From positions 20,377-84,376 of the forward strand of contig DAQX01000007.1 in NCBI GenBank assembly GCA_002503055.1: a DNA stretch of 64,000 bases, written 5' to 3'. The notes under the pieces are model-generated. The model was given only the letters and a program-made list of their open reading frames with translations. It was not told where the DNA came from and searched no databases. The DNA is from Euryarchaeota archaeon UBA86 (lineage in GTDB: Archaea; Thermoplasmatota; Poseidoniia; Poseidoniales; Thalassarchaeaceae). Numbering within the stretch: the stretch's first letter is position 1; the number at the start of each line of letters is the position of its first letter. Made by a program: the position numbers and the translations under genes. Below are positions 44,525-53,129 of the stretch, piece by piece.

Positions 44525-45193
44525 GTGGTCGAAGAGACTGCCGGACTCGCATCTCGGTTTGCACGCCGATTGCGTAAGCAAGGTTTCACCGTCTCTACGG
44601 CTGAGTCATGTACGGGTGGTTTACTCGCTTCATTGATTACAGATATCTCAGGAGCAACCGAGTGGTTCAAGCAAGGCTGGGTCGTATATTCAAATGAATC
44701 CAAAATGAGAGAACTAGGTGTTGAGAAGACCGCCTTTGAGGAAGGAGAATCCGGCGCAGTTTCTCACGAAGTTGCAGTTCAGATGGCCCGCGGCGCGAGA
44801 TACCAGTCTAACTCGGATGTTGCTATTTCAATTACCGGAATTGCTGGCCCAGGAGGTGCCACAGAGGGTAAAGAAGTTGGAAGAGTGCATGTTGCAGTTG
44901 TAACAGAGGATTACTTCCTAGTAAGGAGGATGGATTTTGGTGAAAACGACCGACTAGATAACAAGAGGTCATTCGCAGCCTTTGCTCTACGATTAGGCCT
45001 AGAGGCGATGGACAGAATATCTAGTACAGATAACTCAGAAGATCAGAGTCAGAATGCAGCAATAGATACTTCGGAATTGGACCCCTCAGAAGAGGAGTGG
45101 GAAGGAAACCTATTTTGGAAAGAAGACAAGAAGACTGTTGCCGAAGAGATATCATCAGTCGATCTAGCATCACTTACAGATTGGGAAGACTGA
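44525..45193 (+). CDS. pncC: CinA-family nicotinamide-nucleotide amidohydrolase
   Basis: 222 residues; the first 160 are the CinA C-terminal domain, which deamidates NMN to recycle NAD breakdown products. Motifs are TVSTAESCTGGLLASLITDISG (23-44), FKQGWVVYSN, GAVSHEVAVQMARGAR and SITGIAGPGGATEGKEVGRVH. The last 60 residues (from about 163) are acidic and low in complexity (DTSELDPSEEEWEG) and not part of the family. GTG start; the tRNA-Val lies 57 bases upstream. Confidence 0.9.
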   Translation: MVEETAGLASRFARRLRKQGFTVSTAESCTGGLLASLITDISGATEWFKQGWVVYSNESKMRELGVEKTAFEEGESGAVSHEVAVQMARGARYQSNSDVAISITGIAGPGGATEGKEVGRVHVAVVTEDYFLVRRMDFGENDRLDNKRSFAAFALRLGLEAMDRISSTDNSEDQSQNAAIDTSELDPSEEEWEGNLFWKEDKKTVAEEISSVDLASLTDWED

Positions 45194-45254
45194 CTGCATT
45201 CTCTAACCTTATTTGGCGATAGCATCATGAGCGTCCTCAGCACTTCGGCTGGAC

Positions 45255-46874
45255 ATGGTCGGCGAGAGCTGGGCTGAACGACAGCGTAAGTTGGCCGCAG
45301 CAGGCTTGCTAGTACTTGGAAAAGAAGCGCAAGCCAAGATAGAAAGCCTGAGCGAAATATCCCCTCTAATTGAGGCGGCTCAGAGCTCCAATGTTACTTT
45401 GCTCAACAAGCAGACTGTGGATGACATGCTCTCACTGGTGCCCAAGCAATCACAAGATGAGAAACCAACATCACCTATTCAGAAGCAAGCTACACTAGCA
45501 GGCCCTGAGAGCGGTTCACCAATAGGGAGGGTAATCGCACCTGCTTCAAATCCCACTTTGAGCCCCCCAATACGAAGGCACGGATTAGAGCATTACAGTC
45601 TGGATGACTTCCCTATGCTCGCAACAGATGTTGACACCGAGATTGAAGTTCACTTTGATATCACAGGTAACTCAACCACAGAGGGAAAGATGGGGGACAT
45701 GCAGTCCTGTTTTTCGGATCGACTAAGACAGATTCGTCAGATGATGATGACTTCAAATTCTCTGCCACGCAGGCCCATCAGCAACGCAGAGGCTTGGAGA
45801 AATAAGCAGAGACATTCTAGCAATGAGTACGAGATTACTCTAGTTGGACTAGTATGCGAAACTAGGTGGGCCAGAGGCTCAGGTAGACTCAATTTCGTAA
45901 TTGAGGATGAGACAATGCAAATCAGGTGCTCTCTAATGACTCCTTCAGATGCTTCTCACCTCCATCCAGCACTTGATGGATTGATGGATGATGATGTAGT
46001 GGGGGTAAGTGGATATTTCAGGAATGAAGGCAATCCTCTGCTCATTGTTACCGACATTCACATGCCTCCAATGGGTAGGCACACAAAGGCTGCCGCAAGT
46101 GCCGATGAAGCGGTTTCAGCAGCCTTCCTATCAGATGTCCATGTGGGCAGCAAGACCTTCTTGGCACCTCAATGGGAGAAGATGGTGGAGTGGTTCAAGA
46201 CCGACCCACTTGCTAAGACAATCAAGTACTTCGTTATCAATGGAGATGGAGTTGATGGCGTGGGAATCTATCCAGGGCAGGAACGCCATCTTGCCATCAC
46301 CGATTTATTCCAGCAGTACGGCGAACTAGCGCGTCTGCTAGAGGACTTGCCCGATTGGGTAGACCTGATTATTCTACCAGGCAATCACGATGCAGTTCGT
46401 CCGGCCGAACCTCAACCTGCTCTGGATCCAGAAGTTCAGCAGGATTACTCTGATGCCGTTTTTGTTGGCAATCCATGCGATTTCAGCTTACATGGTGTTA
46501 GAGTGTTGTCGTATCATGGCAAGAGCATCGACGACTTCGTTGCTACTCTACGCTCGGTGACCTACGCCTCTCCAGAATTGGCGATGAGAGCCATGCTCGA
46601 GCGCAGGCACCTAGCCCCTTCATGGGGTGGAAAGACACCCCTCTCTCCCGAGCCAGAGGACAGACTAGTAATTTCACATGTCCCAGACATCTTTGTCACA
46701 GGACATGTCCACGGTCACTATGTTGGCAATCACAAGGGAGTGACAATGGTACATAGTTCAACTTGGCAAGATCAGACTGACTACCAGCGCATGCTTGGAT
46801 TCCAACCGAAGCCATGCATCTTGACAGTCGTCAATCTACACACTCATGCCACAGCTTCAATTCCCTTCGCCTGA
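45255..46874 (+). CDS. polB: DNA polymerase D small subunit DP1
   Basis: 539 residues. DP1 is the 3'-5' proofreading subunit of the euryarchaeal PolD replicase. The calcineurin-like phosphodiesterase motifs are intact: FLSDVHVGSKTF (about 292-303), INGDGVDGVG, ILPGNHDAVRPAEPQP (about 372-387), LSYHGKSIDD and TGHVHGHYVG. An OB-fold precedes them (about 195-275: LVGLVCETRWARGSGRLNFVIEDE). The first 150 residues are variable and may bind DP2 or PCNA. The 3' end overlaps the convergent HAD gene by 18 bases. Confidence 0.95.
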   Translation: MVGESWAERQRKLAAAGLLVLGKEAQAKIESLSEISPLIEAAQSSNVTLLNKQTVDDMLSLVPKQSQDEKPTSPIQKQATLAGPESGSPIGRVIAPASNPTLSPPIRRHGLEHYSLDDFPMLATDVDTEIEVHFDITGNSTTEGKMGDMQSCFSDRLRQIRQMMMTSNSLPRRPISNAEAWRNKQRHSSNEYEITLVGLVCETRWARGSGRLNFVIEDETMQIRCSLMTPSDASHLHPALDGLMDDDVVGVSGYFRNEGNPLLIVTDIHMPPMGRHTKAAASADEAVSAAFLSDVHVGSKTFLAPQWEKMVEWFKTDPLAKTIKYFVINGDGVDGVGIYPGQERHLAITDLFQQYGELARLLEDLPDWVDLIILPGNHDAVRPAEPQPALDPEVQQDYSDAVFVGNPCDFSLHGVRVLSYHGKSIDDFVATLRSVTYASPELAMRAMLERRHLAPSWGGKTPLSPEPEDRLVISHVPDIFVTGHVHGHYVGNHKGVTMVHSSTWQDQTDYQRMLGFQPKPCILTVVNLHTHATASIPFA

Positions 46875-47549
46875 CTGAGAAAATAACTCCCCGTCGAAGA
46901 TATGACTCCAAATGTCCCTCAGATCCTTACTGTCCACAATCGGGACTCCCGCATTCTCAAATGCATCACTTGCTCTCTGTCTGGCAGGATTGAATCCAAT
47001 GAACTTAGAACCAGGAATCATCATCGATAAATCAGTACTGGAATCTCCCACAGAGAAGATACTTTCAGGTTCCAACTCATTAATTCTAGACAATTTCTCT
47101 ACCATGACTCCCTTGTCATGCGAGTACACTCTAGTTGGAGAAGGTCCATTCAACCATCCTTCATCATCCCAGTCGAAACCGTTTGCAACCCAGTCATCAA
47201 CGCTGAGCATATTGGCGATGACGCCGACGAAGATATCAACTCCTGCGGATACGATTGCGACGAAGATGCCTCTTCGACTTAACTCCTCGACAACATCTCG
47301 CGCACCTTCCATCAAGCCGATTCCAGAGTAGCATCGCATGATATCATCACGGTGAATACGTGGTTGGACTTCTGTCCATAGCCTGATATCATCGGCCATG
47401 AATTCATCATCAGTGATTTCCCCATTGAGGAATTTCTCAAGCATTACGAGATTCTCTGTACCGAAGTAGTCGTGAATATTCTGCCATGACGAGCCATTGT
47501 CTGTGAGGACTCCATCACAATCGAACACCACTGCTCTAACCTTGGACAT
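46857..47549 (-). CDS. HAD-family phosphatase, phosphoserine-phosphatase-like
   Basis: 230 residues. Motif I is VFDCDGVLTD with nucleophile Asp10 and acid/base Asp12; motif II is FVAIVSAGVDIFV; motif III/IV is ESIFSVGDSSTDLSMM. The helical cap (YFGTENLVMLEKFLNGEITDDEFMADD) fits the SerB-type subclass IB. Conversion of phosphoserine to serine after SerC is plausible; other phosphate esters cannot be excluded. Confidence 0.8.
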   Translation of the reverse strand: MSKVRAVVFDCDGVLTDNGSSWQNIHDYFGTENLVMLEKFLNGEITDDEFMADDIRLWTEVQPRIHRDDIMRCYSGIGLMEGARDVVEELSRRGIFVAIVSAGVDIFVGVIANMLSVDDWVANGFDWDDEGWLNGPSPTRVYSHDKGVMVEKLSRINELEPESIFSVGDSSTDLSMMIPGSKFIGFNPARQRASDAFENAGVPIVDSKDLRDIWSHIFDGELFSQSGEGN

Positions 47550-47623
47550 ATATCGCCGCGGAGCATTAGGGGTATAGTCCCTACGAGTCAGAGGTTTATG
47601 GTCGAGGATTGACTGCGAATGCC

Positions 47624-47881
47624 ATGGCCGACCCGGGCAAGGCTGTAAAGGTCAAGATGTTCCTATTCGGACCTCTAGCCGAGAATATGGGACAAAGAGA
47701 GATCGAGGTGGCTTTAGAGCTGGGCACTACGGCCCAGCAACTTCTCGAGAGGTTTGATCTGACTGGACACCTCAAATCGGGCCTCAGAGTAGCAATCGAT
47801 GGTCAGATTGGAGCATCACTGAACACTCCCTTGGCAGATTCTTCCGAAGTCGCACTACTACCTCCTGTTTCGGGCGGATGA
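47624..47881 (+). CDS. MoaD/ThiS-family ubiquitin-like protein ending in Gly-Gly
   Basis: 85 residues. The beta-grasp pattern is clear: KVKMFLFGPLAENMGQREIEV, helix TAQQLLERFDL, LRVAIDGQIGAS, and the closing EVALLPPVSGG. LLPPVSGG is the classical MoaD ending, so this is the molybdopterin-synthase small subunit or a SAMP1-like modifier. The ATG at 47624 is preferred over a TTG five codons earlier. It is distinct in sequence from the 66-residue ubiquitin-like protein at 24.2 kb. No moaE is nearby. Confidence 0.85.
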   Translation: MADPGKAVKVKMFLFGPLAENMGQREIEVALELGTTAQQLLERFDLTGHLKSGLRVAIDGQIGASLNTPLADSSEVALLPPVSGG

Positions 47882-47936
47882 GACTTTTCTCAGCCGAAGC
47901 ATTTGAACGATAAAACCTCTGCCTAGATTCGATAGC

Positions 47937-48143
47937 ATGGCCATAGGGAGCACGGAAATCGCAATCTTGGTCGGCGTATTCGTACTTCTATTCGGAGCCA
48001 AGCGCATACCCGATCTTGCTAGGGCCCTAGGATTGGCCAAGGGCGAATACCAGAAGGCAGTCAGTGAGGTTGCGAACCCATCAGTTGCAGAGCGAGATAT
48101 GGACAGAGGCGGAATCACCGAAGAAGTCGCTGAAGAACAGTAA
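47937..48143 (+). CDS. tatA: Twin-arginine translocase subunit TatA
   Basis: 68 residues. One N-terminal helix (STEIAILVGVFVLLFGAKRIP) with the Phe-Gly hinge FGAKRIPDLARALG and an amphipathic helix is the TatA/TatE signature, followed by an acidic tail. TatA forms the pore that exports folded proteins. No tatC is in the window. Its stop directly abuts that of the convergent nob1 gene. Confidence 0.92.
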   Translation: MAIGSTEIAILVGVFVLLFGAKRIPDLARALGLAKGEYQKAVSEVANPSVAERDMDRGGITEEVAEEQ

Positions 48144-48638
48144 TCATCTCCTACGCCTGAGTGCAAGCTTAGAGCCACATTCTCGACAATTCCCGAGATT
48201 CCTGTCTGGCGAGGGCGCGTCTGGAGTATCAACAATCAATCCACACCCAGAGCATCGTAACTCCCACGACCACATCGAGCGAATGCCTTCGGTGGTGACC
48301 GACAACCATGCAATTCCTCCCAATTCACATATATTTTGCAGCCTGTAATCGTCTGTGATTAGAGTCGCATTCATTTCTACAGCTAGAGCCAGAAGTTCGA
48401 AATCAACACCCGATAGTCCAGCTATGTCTCCTGTAGTTGTAGCCAGATTTCTGGCTCTAGCCAGTGCATCCTTGCTAGGAACTGCCCAAATCAGATTAGC
48501 CGCATCCAAAGCCAACTCTCTATCGGGGGAGATACGGACCAATTCTGCCCGCTGCCCAGGAACAACAAGAGAACCACTCATCCTCTCTACTGGCCATGCC
48601 AGAAGAGCCGCGGTGTCCAGTACCTCGCCTGAAGCCAC
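48144..48638 (-). CDS. nob1: rRNA maturation endonuclease Nob1
   Basis: 164 residues. The PIN-domain start EVLDTAALLAWP carries the first active-site Asp; later acidic residues are in DRELALDAANLIWAVP, LSGVDFELLALAVEM and LITDDYRLQNI. The C-terminal zinc ribbon is LRCSGCG and CRECGSKL. Nob1 cleaves the 3' end of small-subunit rRNA. The reading frame runs further upstream, but that part lies under the divergent membrane-protein gene. The GTG at 48638 is 26 bases from a TATA-like CCTATAT (48661-48667 on the other strand), fitting a leaderless start. Confidence 0.9.
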   Translation of the reverse strand: MASGEVLDTAALLAWPVERMSGSLVVPGQRAELVRISPDRELALDAANLIWAVPSKDALARARNLATTTGDIAGLSGVDFELLALAVEMNATLITDDYRLQNICELGGIAWLSVTTEGIRSMWSWELRCSGCGLIVDTPDAPSPDRNLGNCRECGSKLALRRRR

Positions 48639-48660
48639 ACTCTCGCGCCCGCTAACAGCG

Positions 48661-48711
48661 ATATAGGGTCGTCTACGACTTCCTCGGCTGCCGTGGGAAA
48701 GTAACGTATAT
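48661..48711. promoter_or_regulatory. Divergent promoter pair for nob1 and the DedA-like gene
   Basis: On the minus strand CCTATAT (complement of 48661-48667) is about 26 bases before the nob1 GTG at 48638. On the plus strand TATAT (48707-48711) is about 27 bases before the GTG at 48736. Both spacings fit archaeal TATA boxes serving leaderless mRNAs. The 40 bases between the boxes have no other obvious element. Confidence 0.55.
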
Positions 48712-48735
48712 CCCGAATACGGAGGAGCCGGGGGC

Positions 48736-49344
48736 GTGCTCGAGGGCATCACGGATTCAATTATCGACTGGGCCGATGGATTCGGCCTCCTTGGTCTAGC
48801 CATTGTCTCGTCCACCGAAGCAGCGTTCCAACCGGCCCCTCCGGACTTGCTGGTCCTACCTATGGTCTTGGGCGCAGACAGTCCAATGGAGATACTGGCA
48901 ATCGTGCTAGTGGCCACTCTCTCAAGTGTCATAGGAGCAATTGGAGGATACGGGATAGGAGCCTATGCTGGAAGGCCACTTCTTGAGAGATTCTCCAGTG
49001 GAGACACAGTGAGTAGACTTGAGAATCTTACAATTCGCTATGGTTCAGCAGGAATCTTCGTCGCCGCAGTCTCTCCTATTCCCTACAAGGCACTAGCTTG
49101 GGCGGCAGGGGCCGGTCGGATGGACCTGCGTATATTCATCATCGCGGGATTATTTGGAAGAGGACTAAGATTCGGACTTGCAGGACTAATTCTAGGAATA
49201 TGGGGCGATGAATTCCTCTCATTGATGCAGAATCCAATGGCTTGGCTAATTGGCAGTGCAGTAGGTCTAGCACTATTCATCCCTCTAGCGAAATGGTGGT
49301 CTGAGTTATCCGAATCAGTGGACGCCACAAGCGATTCCGTTTGA
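48736..49344 (+). CDS. DedA/VTT-domain membrane protein
   Basis: 202 residues with about five helices. Family features are the re-entrant-type ALVSSTEAAF-like stretch (IVSSTEAAFQPAPPDLLVLP), GAIGGYGIGAYAGRPLLERF, and FVAAVSPIPYKALAWAAGAGRMDLRIFI. DedA proteins move lipid carriers or phospholipids across the membrane. GTG start with a TATA-like box 27 bases upstream. No signal peptide. Confidence 0.85.
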   Translation: MLEGITDSIIDWADGFGLLGLAIVSSTEAAFQPAPPDLLVLPMVLGADSPMEILAIVLVATLSSVIGAIGGYGIGAYAGRPLLERFSSGDTVSRLENLTIRYGSAGIFVAAVSPIPYKALAWAAGAGRMDLRIFIIAGLFGRGLRFGLAGLILGIWGDEFLSLMQNPMAWLIGSAVGLALFIPLAKWWSELSESVDATSDSV

Positions 49345-49382
49345 CGAATTGTTATGGGGGGGACGCCAGTCGCCAGCCTGCT

Positions 49383-49460
49383 GCTTGTGTGGTGTAGTTC
49401 GGTCCATCATGCCGCCCTTTCGAGGCGGCGACCCGGGTTCAAATCCCGGCACGAGCACCA
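49383..49460 (+). tRNA. tRNA-Glu (TTC), CCA encoded
   Basis: Acceptor GCTTGTG pairs with CACGAGC (one U-G pair), anticodon stem CCGCC/GGCGG with loop CTTTCGA giving anticodon TTC, T-arm CCGGG-TTCAAAT-CCCGG, and encoded ACCA. The final A is the base immediately before the stop codon of the convergent gene (49461). Confidence 0.93.
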
Positions 49461-49910
49461 TCACTCCACTTCATGAACTGAAGTAGGAATCCCTCTTGAT
49501 GAAGCCCTGTCAATTACTATACGAGTCCATTTACTGGTAGGAGAAGGCATAGCTAGGATATGTGAGGCACCATTCAGTATCTTCTCAGTCAGAGTGTTTG
49601 GAGCCTCGGTCCTGCCACTATCGACAAGGCCCCTAGTAGGGTCACTCCATTCTTCGGTGAAAACTGCAATTGGGATCGAGTTGTTGTCGGCCCAACGCTC
49701 GGCCATGTAGTCGACCCCACTCGCACCACCAACGATAATCATGTCAGGATAACCGTTCTCTTCTACCCAAGTCTCAACTACATCTTCGAAAATCATGTAG
49801 TCGTAGAACCTGCTCGAGCCGACAATTGCGAGATTGATTATTACTCCGTCACTATTGAGATCTTGACTTCCGAGGCGTTGTACAGTGTACTGCCCCGAGT
49901 CCTCTACCAT
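49461..49910 (-). CDS. DUF2493 / SLOG-family nucleotide-binding protein
   Basis: 149 residues. The core LAIVGSSRFYDYMIFEDVVE and MIIVGGASGVDYMAERWADNN matches the DUF2493 (YspA/cpYpsA-related) Rossmann-like fold, with GGASGVD as the ligand-binding loop. Relatives are thought to bind nucleotides or nucleotide-derived signals; function is unknown here. The first 25 residues are extra and could be removed by a later start. Its stop codon abuts the tRNA-Glu 3' end. Confidence 0.75.
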   Translation of the reverse strand: MVEDSGQYTVQRLGSQDLNSDGVIINLAIVGSSRFYDYMIFEDVVETWVEENGYPDMIIVGGASGVDYMAERWADNNSIPIAVFTEEWSDPTRGLVDSGRTEAPNTLTEKILNGASHILAMPSPTSKWTRIVIDRASSRGIPTSVHEVE

Positions 49911-50047
49911 AACTGTCGGAAGGAGGTACTAGGCAATAAACATCCTCTGTCAAGTTACAATTCTACTAATATTCTCCAGATTTCGTTCAATTTCTCTGTG
50001 CGCTAATTCATATCGGACTATCAGTTCGAATTGACCGAGGAGGGGCC

Positions 50048-51274
50048 ATGACTCTAGATATCGATGCAATTCGCGCTGATTTTCCAATTCTTGAGAGAAG
50101 ACTGCCAAATGGCAAGCGTTTGGTCTACTTCGACAATGCCGCTACCTCCCAGAAACCACAGTGCGTAATCGATGCAATGAGCGAGTACTATGAGCAATAC
50201 AACTCTAATGCACACAGGGCAAATCATACTCTTGCTGATGAGGCAACCACCGCACTGGAGGGCGCGAGAGACAGAATCTCTTCCTACTTCGGAACCTCTC
50301 CAGAGCAGATGATTTACACCAGTGGAGCCACCGAGGCAATTAATTTGGTTGCCTACGGCTGGGCCCGAGAGAATCTCAGCGAAGGAGATGTTGTAGTACT
50401 GACGGAGATGGAGCACCATGCAGATATCGTTCCTTGGCAGCAGATGTCAGTGGATATTGGCATTGAGGTCAGATATGTTCCCATTGATGTCGAATCTTAC
50501 ACCCTAGATATGGATGCGTTCGAAGTAGCCCTAAACGGCGCTTCGCTAGTTTGTGTCGTCCACACCAGCAATGTCCTGGGAGTTCGCAATCCGGTAGAGG
50601 AAATCATCGAGAAGTCCCAAGCAGTCGGCGCTAGAGTGCTCATTGATTGCGCTCAGGGTGCTCCGCATGAGAGGATTGATTTTGATTCACTAAAGGTCGA
50701 TTTTGTAGCCATCTCGGCCCACAAGATGGCAGGACCAACAGGCATAGGGTGTATTCTAGTCAGACGCGATGCAATGGAGGAAATGGTCCCATTCATGACC
50801 GGAGGCTCCATGATAAAGCGAGTGACCACCGAAGGATCGACCTTCCAAGAGGGTCACGCGATGTTTGAGACAGGCACACCTCGTATCGCTGAGGCGATAG
50901 GCTGGGGTGCTGCTGTTGAGTGGCTAGAGCAGTTCGACATGGAAGAGGTCCACGAACATATCAACGACATTGCGTCGTGGACAGCTTCTCGGATGCGTGA
51001 AATACCGGGCATTCGGATTTATGGCGACCCCGGTAGAGATGACAGTAGCGGAGCCGTCTCGTTCTTGCATGAAACTATTCAGTCTCAAGATTTGGCACTA
51101 CTGCTCGATGAGGGCGGCTTTGCCGTCAGAACAGGACACCATTGCGCCCAACCTCTGATGGACGCATTAGGAGTGCCTTCGACAAATAGGGCTTCATTCT
51201 GGATATACAATACAATGGATGAGGCCGAGTCATTCGTACACTACCTCCAAGAGATCGTGGATCGCTTTGCTTGA
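50048..51274 (+). CDS. sufS: Cysteine desulfurase SufS
   Basis: 408 residues. SufS takes sulfur from cysteine for iron-sulfur cluster assembly. Signatures are VYFDNAATSQKP, HRANHTLADEATTALEGAR, TEMEHHADIVPWQQM, the Schiff-base Lys226 in ISAHKMAGPTGIG and the persulfide Cys366 in RTGHHCAQP. GAGGAGGGG lies just before the ATG. First gene of sufS-sufE-sufT; the sufBCD scaffold is not in the window. Confidence 0.95.
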   Translation: MTLDIDAIRADFPILERRLPNGKRLVYFDNAATSQKPQCVIDAMSEYYEQYNSNAHRANHTLADEATTALEGARDRISSYFGTSPEQMIYTSGATEAINLVAYGWARENLSEGDVVVLTEMEHHADIVPWQQMSVDIGIEVRYVPIDVESYTLDMDAFEVALNGASLVCVVHTSNVLGVRNPVEEIIEKSQAVGARVLIDCAQGAPHERIDFDSLKVDFVAISAHKMAGPTGIGCILVRRDAMEEMVPFMTGGSMIKRVTTEGSTFQEGHAMFETGTPRIAEAIGWGAAVEWLEQFDMEEVHEHINDIASWTASRMREIPGIRIYGDPGRDDSSGAVSFLHETIQSQDLALLLDEGGFAVRTGHHCAQPLMDALGVPSTNRASFWIYNTMDEAESFVHYLQEIVDRFA

Positions 51275-51314
51275 CTCTAGTCATGTTCAAGGCAGACAAC
51301 TGTGGCGAGTGAGC

Positions 51315-51746
51315 ATGGGAGAAGATAGGTTGTGGCCAGAGCACCTTGATGAGGTGGTCGAGGAGTTCCAAGCCTGTTTCGATTCCATGGAGCGCTACGA
51401 GTTACTGTTTGAGTATGCCAAACGCAATCCCAACCCACTCCCTCCAGAAGAATGGGATGACGACAATCAAGTCCATGGATGCCAATCTAGGGCTCATGTG
51501 ACTTGTTTTGTCGATGAGCAAGGAGGATTTCAGATGAGAGGAGGAGCAGACGCACAGATTGTACAAGGTCTGATGTCAGTTACTGCCATGGCGCTGAATG
51601 GAATGAGTCCACAGAAAGTGGCTAGTATGGAGCCTGCATATGCTGAGGCGATGGGCATACAATCCTCACTTACTCCAAGTAGGGCCAATGGTTTCCTGAA
51701 TATGTTCAAACGCGTCAAAGAAGATGCTTCAAAGTTGAGTGGTTAG
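51315..51746 (+). CDS. sufE: Sulfur acceptor SufE
   Basis: 143 residues. SufE accepts persulfide from SufS. The catalytic Cys56 lies in the conserved VHGCQSRAHV, and the N-terminal helix (LDEVVEEFQACFDSMERYELLFEYAKR) is typical. ATG 51315 is chosen; the frame upstream overlaps sufS by about 55 bases and looks non-coding. It starts 40 bases after the sufS stop. Confidence 0.93.
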   Translation: MGEDRLWPEHLDEVVEEFQACFDSMERYELLFEYAKRNPNPLPPEEWDDDNQVHGCQSRAHVTCFVDEQGGFQMRGGADAQIVQGLMSVTAMALNGMSPQKVASMEPAYAEAMGIQSSLTPSRANGFLNMFKRVKEDASKLSG

Positions 51747-51747
51747 T

Positions 51748-52062
51748 ATGGTAAGCGAATCAGATGTAATGCAATCTTTAGGAGATGTCGAGGACCCCGA
51801 GATGAAGATGTCAGTAACAGAACTTGGACTGATTTATGCAATTAGAATTGAGGAGCAGGGCGAAGGCACTCACGCAGAAATCGATATGACGCTAACCAGC
51901 CCTGGTTGCCCAGTCGCTCCTGAGATTATGTCCGCAGTTCATCGCTCTGCCCTCGCAACTGATGGAATTGACAGCGTCCATGTCAATCTCACCTTCTCGC
52001 CCCTCTGGGACCCCAAGGTACACGCTAGTGAAGATGCCCAATTCGATTTAGGGATATTCTAG
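51748..52062 (+). CDS. sufT: SufT/MIP18-family iron-sulfur assembly factor (DUF59)
   Basis: 104 residues. The DUF59 core is DVEDPEMKMSVTELGLIYAI, followed by the metal-site loop LTSPGCPVAPEIMSAV with the conserved Cys, and VNLTFSPLWDP. Proteins of this family help deliver Fe-S clusters. The ATG follows the sufE stop by one base, so the three suf genes are co-transcribed. It overlaps the convergent folD stop by 4 bases. Confidence 0.92.
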   Translation: MVSESDVMQSLGDVEDPEMKMSVTELGLIYAIRIEEQGEGTHAEIDMTLTSPGCPVAPEIMSAVHRSALATDGIDSVHVNLTFSPLWDPKVHASEDAQFDLGIF

Positions 52063-52910
52063 ACATTTCTAGCCGCAGTAAGCGTATTCTCCATCAGCAT
52101 GGCAATTGTCATCGGACCGACTCCTCCAGGAACCGGAGTCATCCATCCTGCTACTTCGGCGACCAAAGGGTCAACATCGCCAGCCAGTCCTCCATCTTCC
52201 GCCCTTGATATTCCTACATCTACCACAAACGCCCCAGGCTTGATCCAATCGGGCTTGACTGTGTGAGGTCTGCCTATTGCTGCAATAATAATGTCAGAAT
52301 CTCTGCAGATAGATTCTGCATCTTTTGAACGAGAATGTACGATTGTAACCGTGGCATCGATGCCCTTGCCTGCTAGCATCAGGCTCATCGGCATACCGAC
52401 TATTCTGGATCTACCTAGTATCGCCGCCTTAGCTCCACAGAGTTCCGCCCCACTATGCTCTAGCATCCTGATTACTCCCGCAGGAGTACACGGCAAGAGT
52501 CCATTAGAATCTCCTTGTACTAACTTGCCAAGATTGGCGGGATGAAATCCATCAACATCCTTTACAGGAGATATTGCAGAGGCAACCGCGAGCTCATCAA
52601 CATCTCCTGCAATGGGACTCTGCACTAGTATCCCGTGCACCGAATCATCAGAGTTTAACTCCCTTACAATTGAGATGACTTGTTCCTGAGTCGAACCTTC
52701 GGGCATTTCGATTAGTGTACTTTTTATTCCACACCTCTTACATGCGCGTTCCTTGTTTCTGACATAGACACGGCTGGCCGGATCTTCGCCTACAATGACT
52801 ACTGCTAGGTGTGGGATGACACCAGTTTCTGCAAGCTCGGCAGAGCCTACAGAGACTATCTGTTCTATGCTGGAAGCCAGAGCCTTACCATCGGCGATTA
52901 CCGCTCCCAT
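52059..52910 (-). CDS. folD: Bifunctional methylenetetrahydrofolate dehydrogenase/cyclohydrolase
   Basis: 283 residues. FolD interconverts methylene-, methenyl- and formyl-tetrahydrofolate for purines and formyl transfer. The signature catalytic tyrosine/lysine region is SRVYVRNKERACKRCGI, GILVQSPIAGDVDE and DVDGFHPANLGKL follow, and the NADP site is ILGRSRIVGMPMSLML. GVGPMTIAMLMENTL ends the protein, matching the conserved P-G-G-V-G-P-M-T motif. Bacterial-type gene in a euryarchaeal context. Confidence 0.96.
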   Translation of the reverse strand: MGAVIADGKALASSIEQIVSVGSAELAETGVIPHLAVVIVGEDPASRVYVRNKERACKRCGIKSTLIEMPEGSTQEQVISIVRELNSDDSVHGILVQSPIAGDVDELAVASAISPVKDVDGFHPANLGKLVQGDSNGLLPCTPAGVIRMLEHSGAELCGAKAAILGRSRIVGMPMSLMLAGKGIDATVTIVHSRSKDAESICRDSDIIIAAIGRPHTVKPDWIKPGAFVVDVGISRAEDGGLAGDVDPLVAEVAGWMTPVPGGVGPMTIAMLMENTLTAARNV

Positions 52911-52957
52911 GACTGGACGCGTGCAACATCAGCCTTTGACCTTTCACAGGCAAATTA

Positions 52958-53034
<77 letters not shown>

Positions 53035-53129
53035 GTAACCTGTGACGACAGACTAAGACTCTTGAACCCTACATTCACTTACTTCTCCAGTTGGGCCAAA
53101 TTGATGCGCCATAACGGACTCGCAACACC

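Noticed and set aside
48639..48932. Longer Nob1 reading frame
   Set aside because: It overlaps the start of the divergent membrane-protein gene; the GTG at 48638 sits at the expected distance from a TATA-like box.
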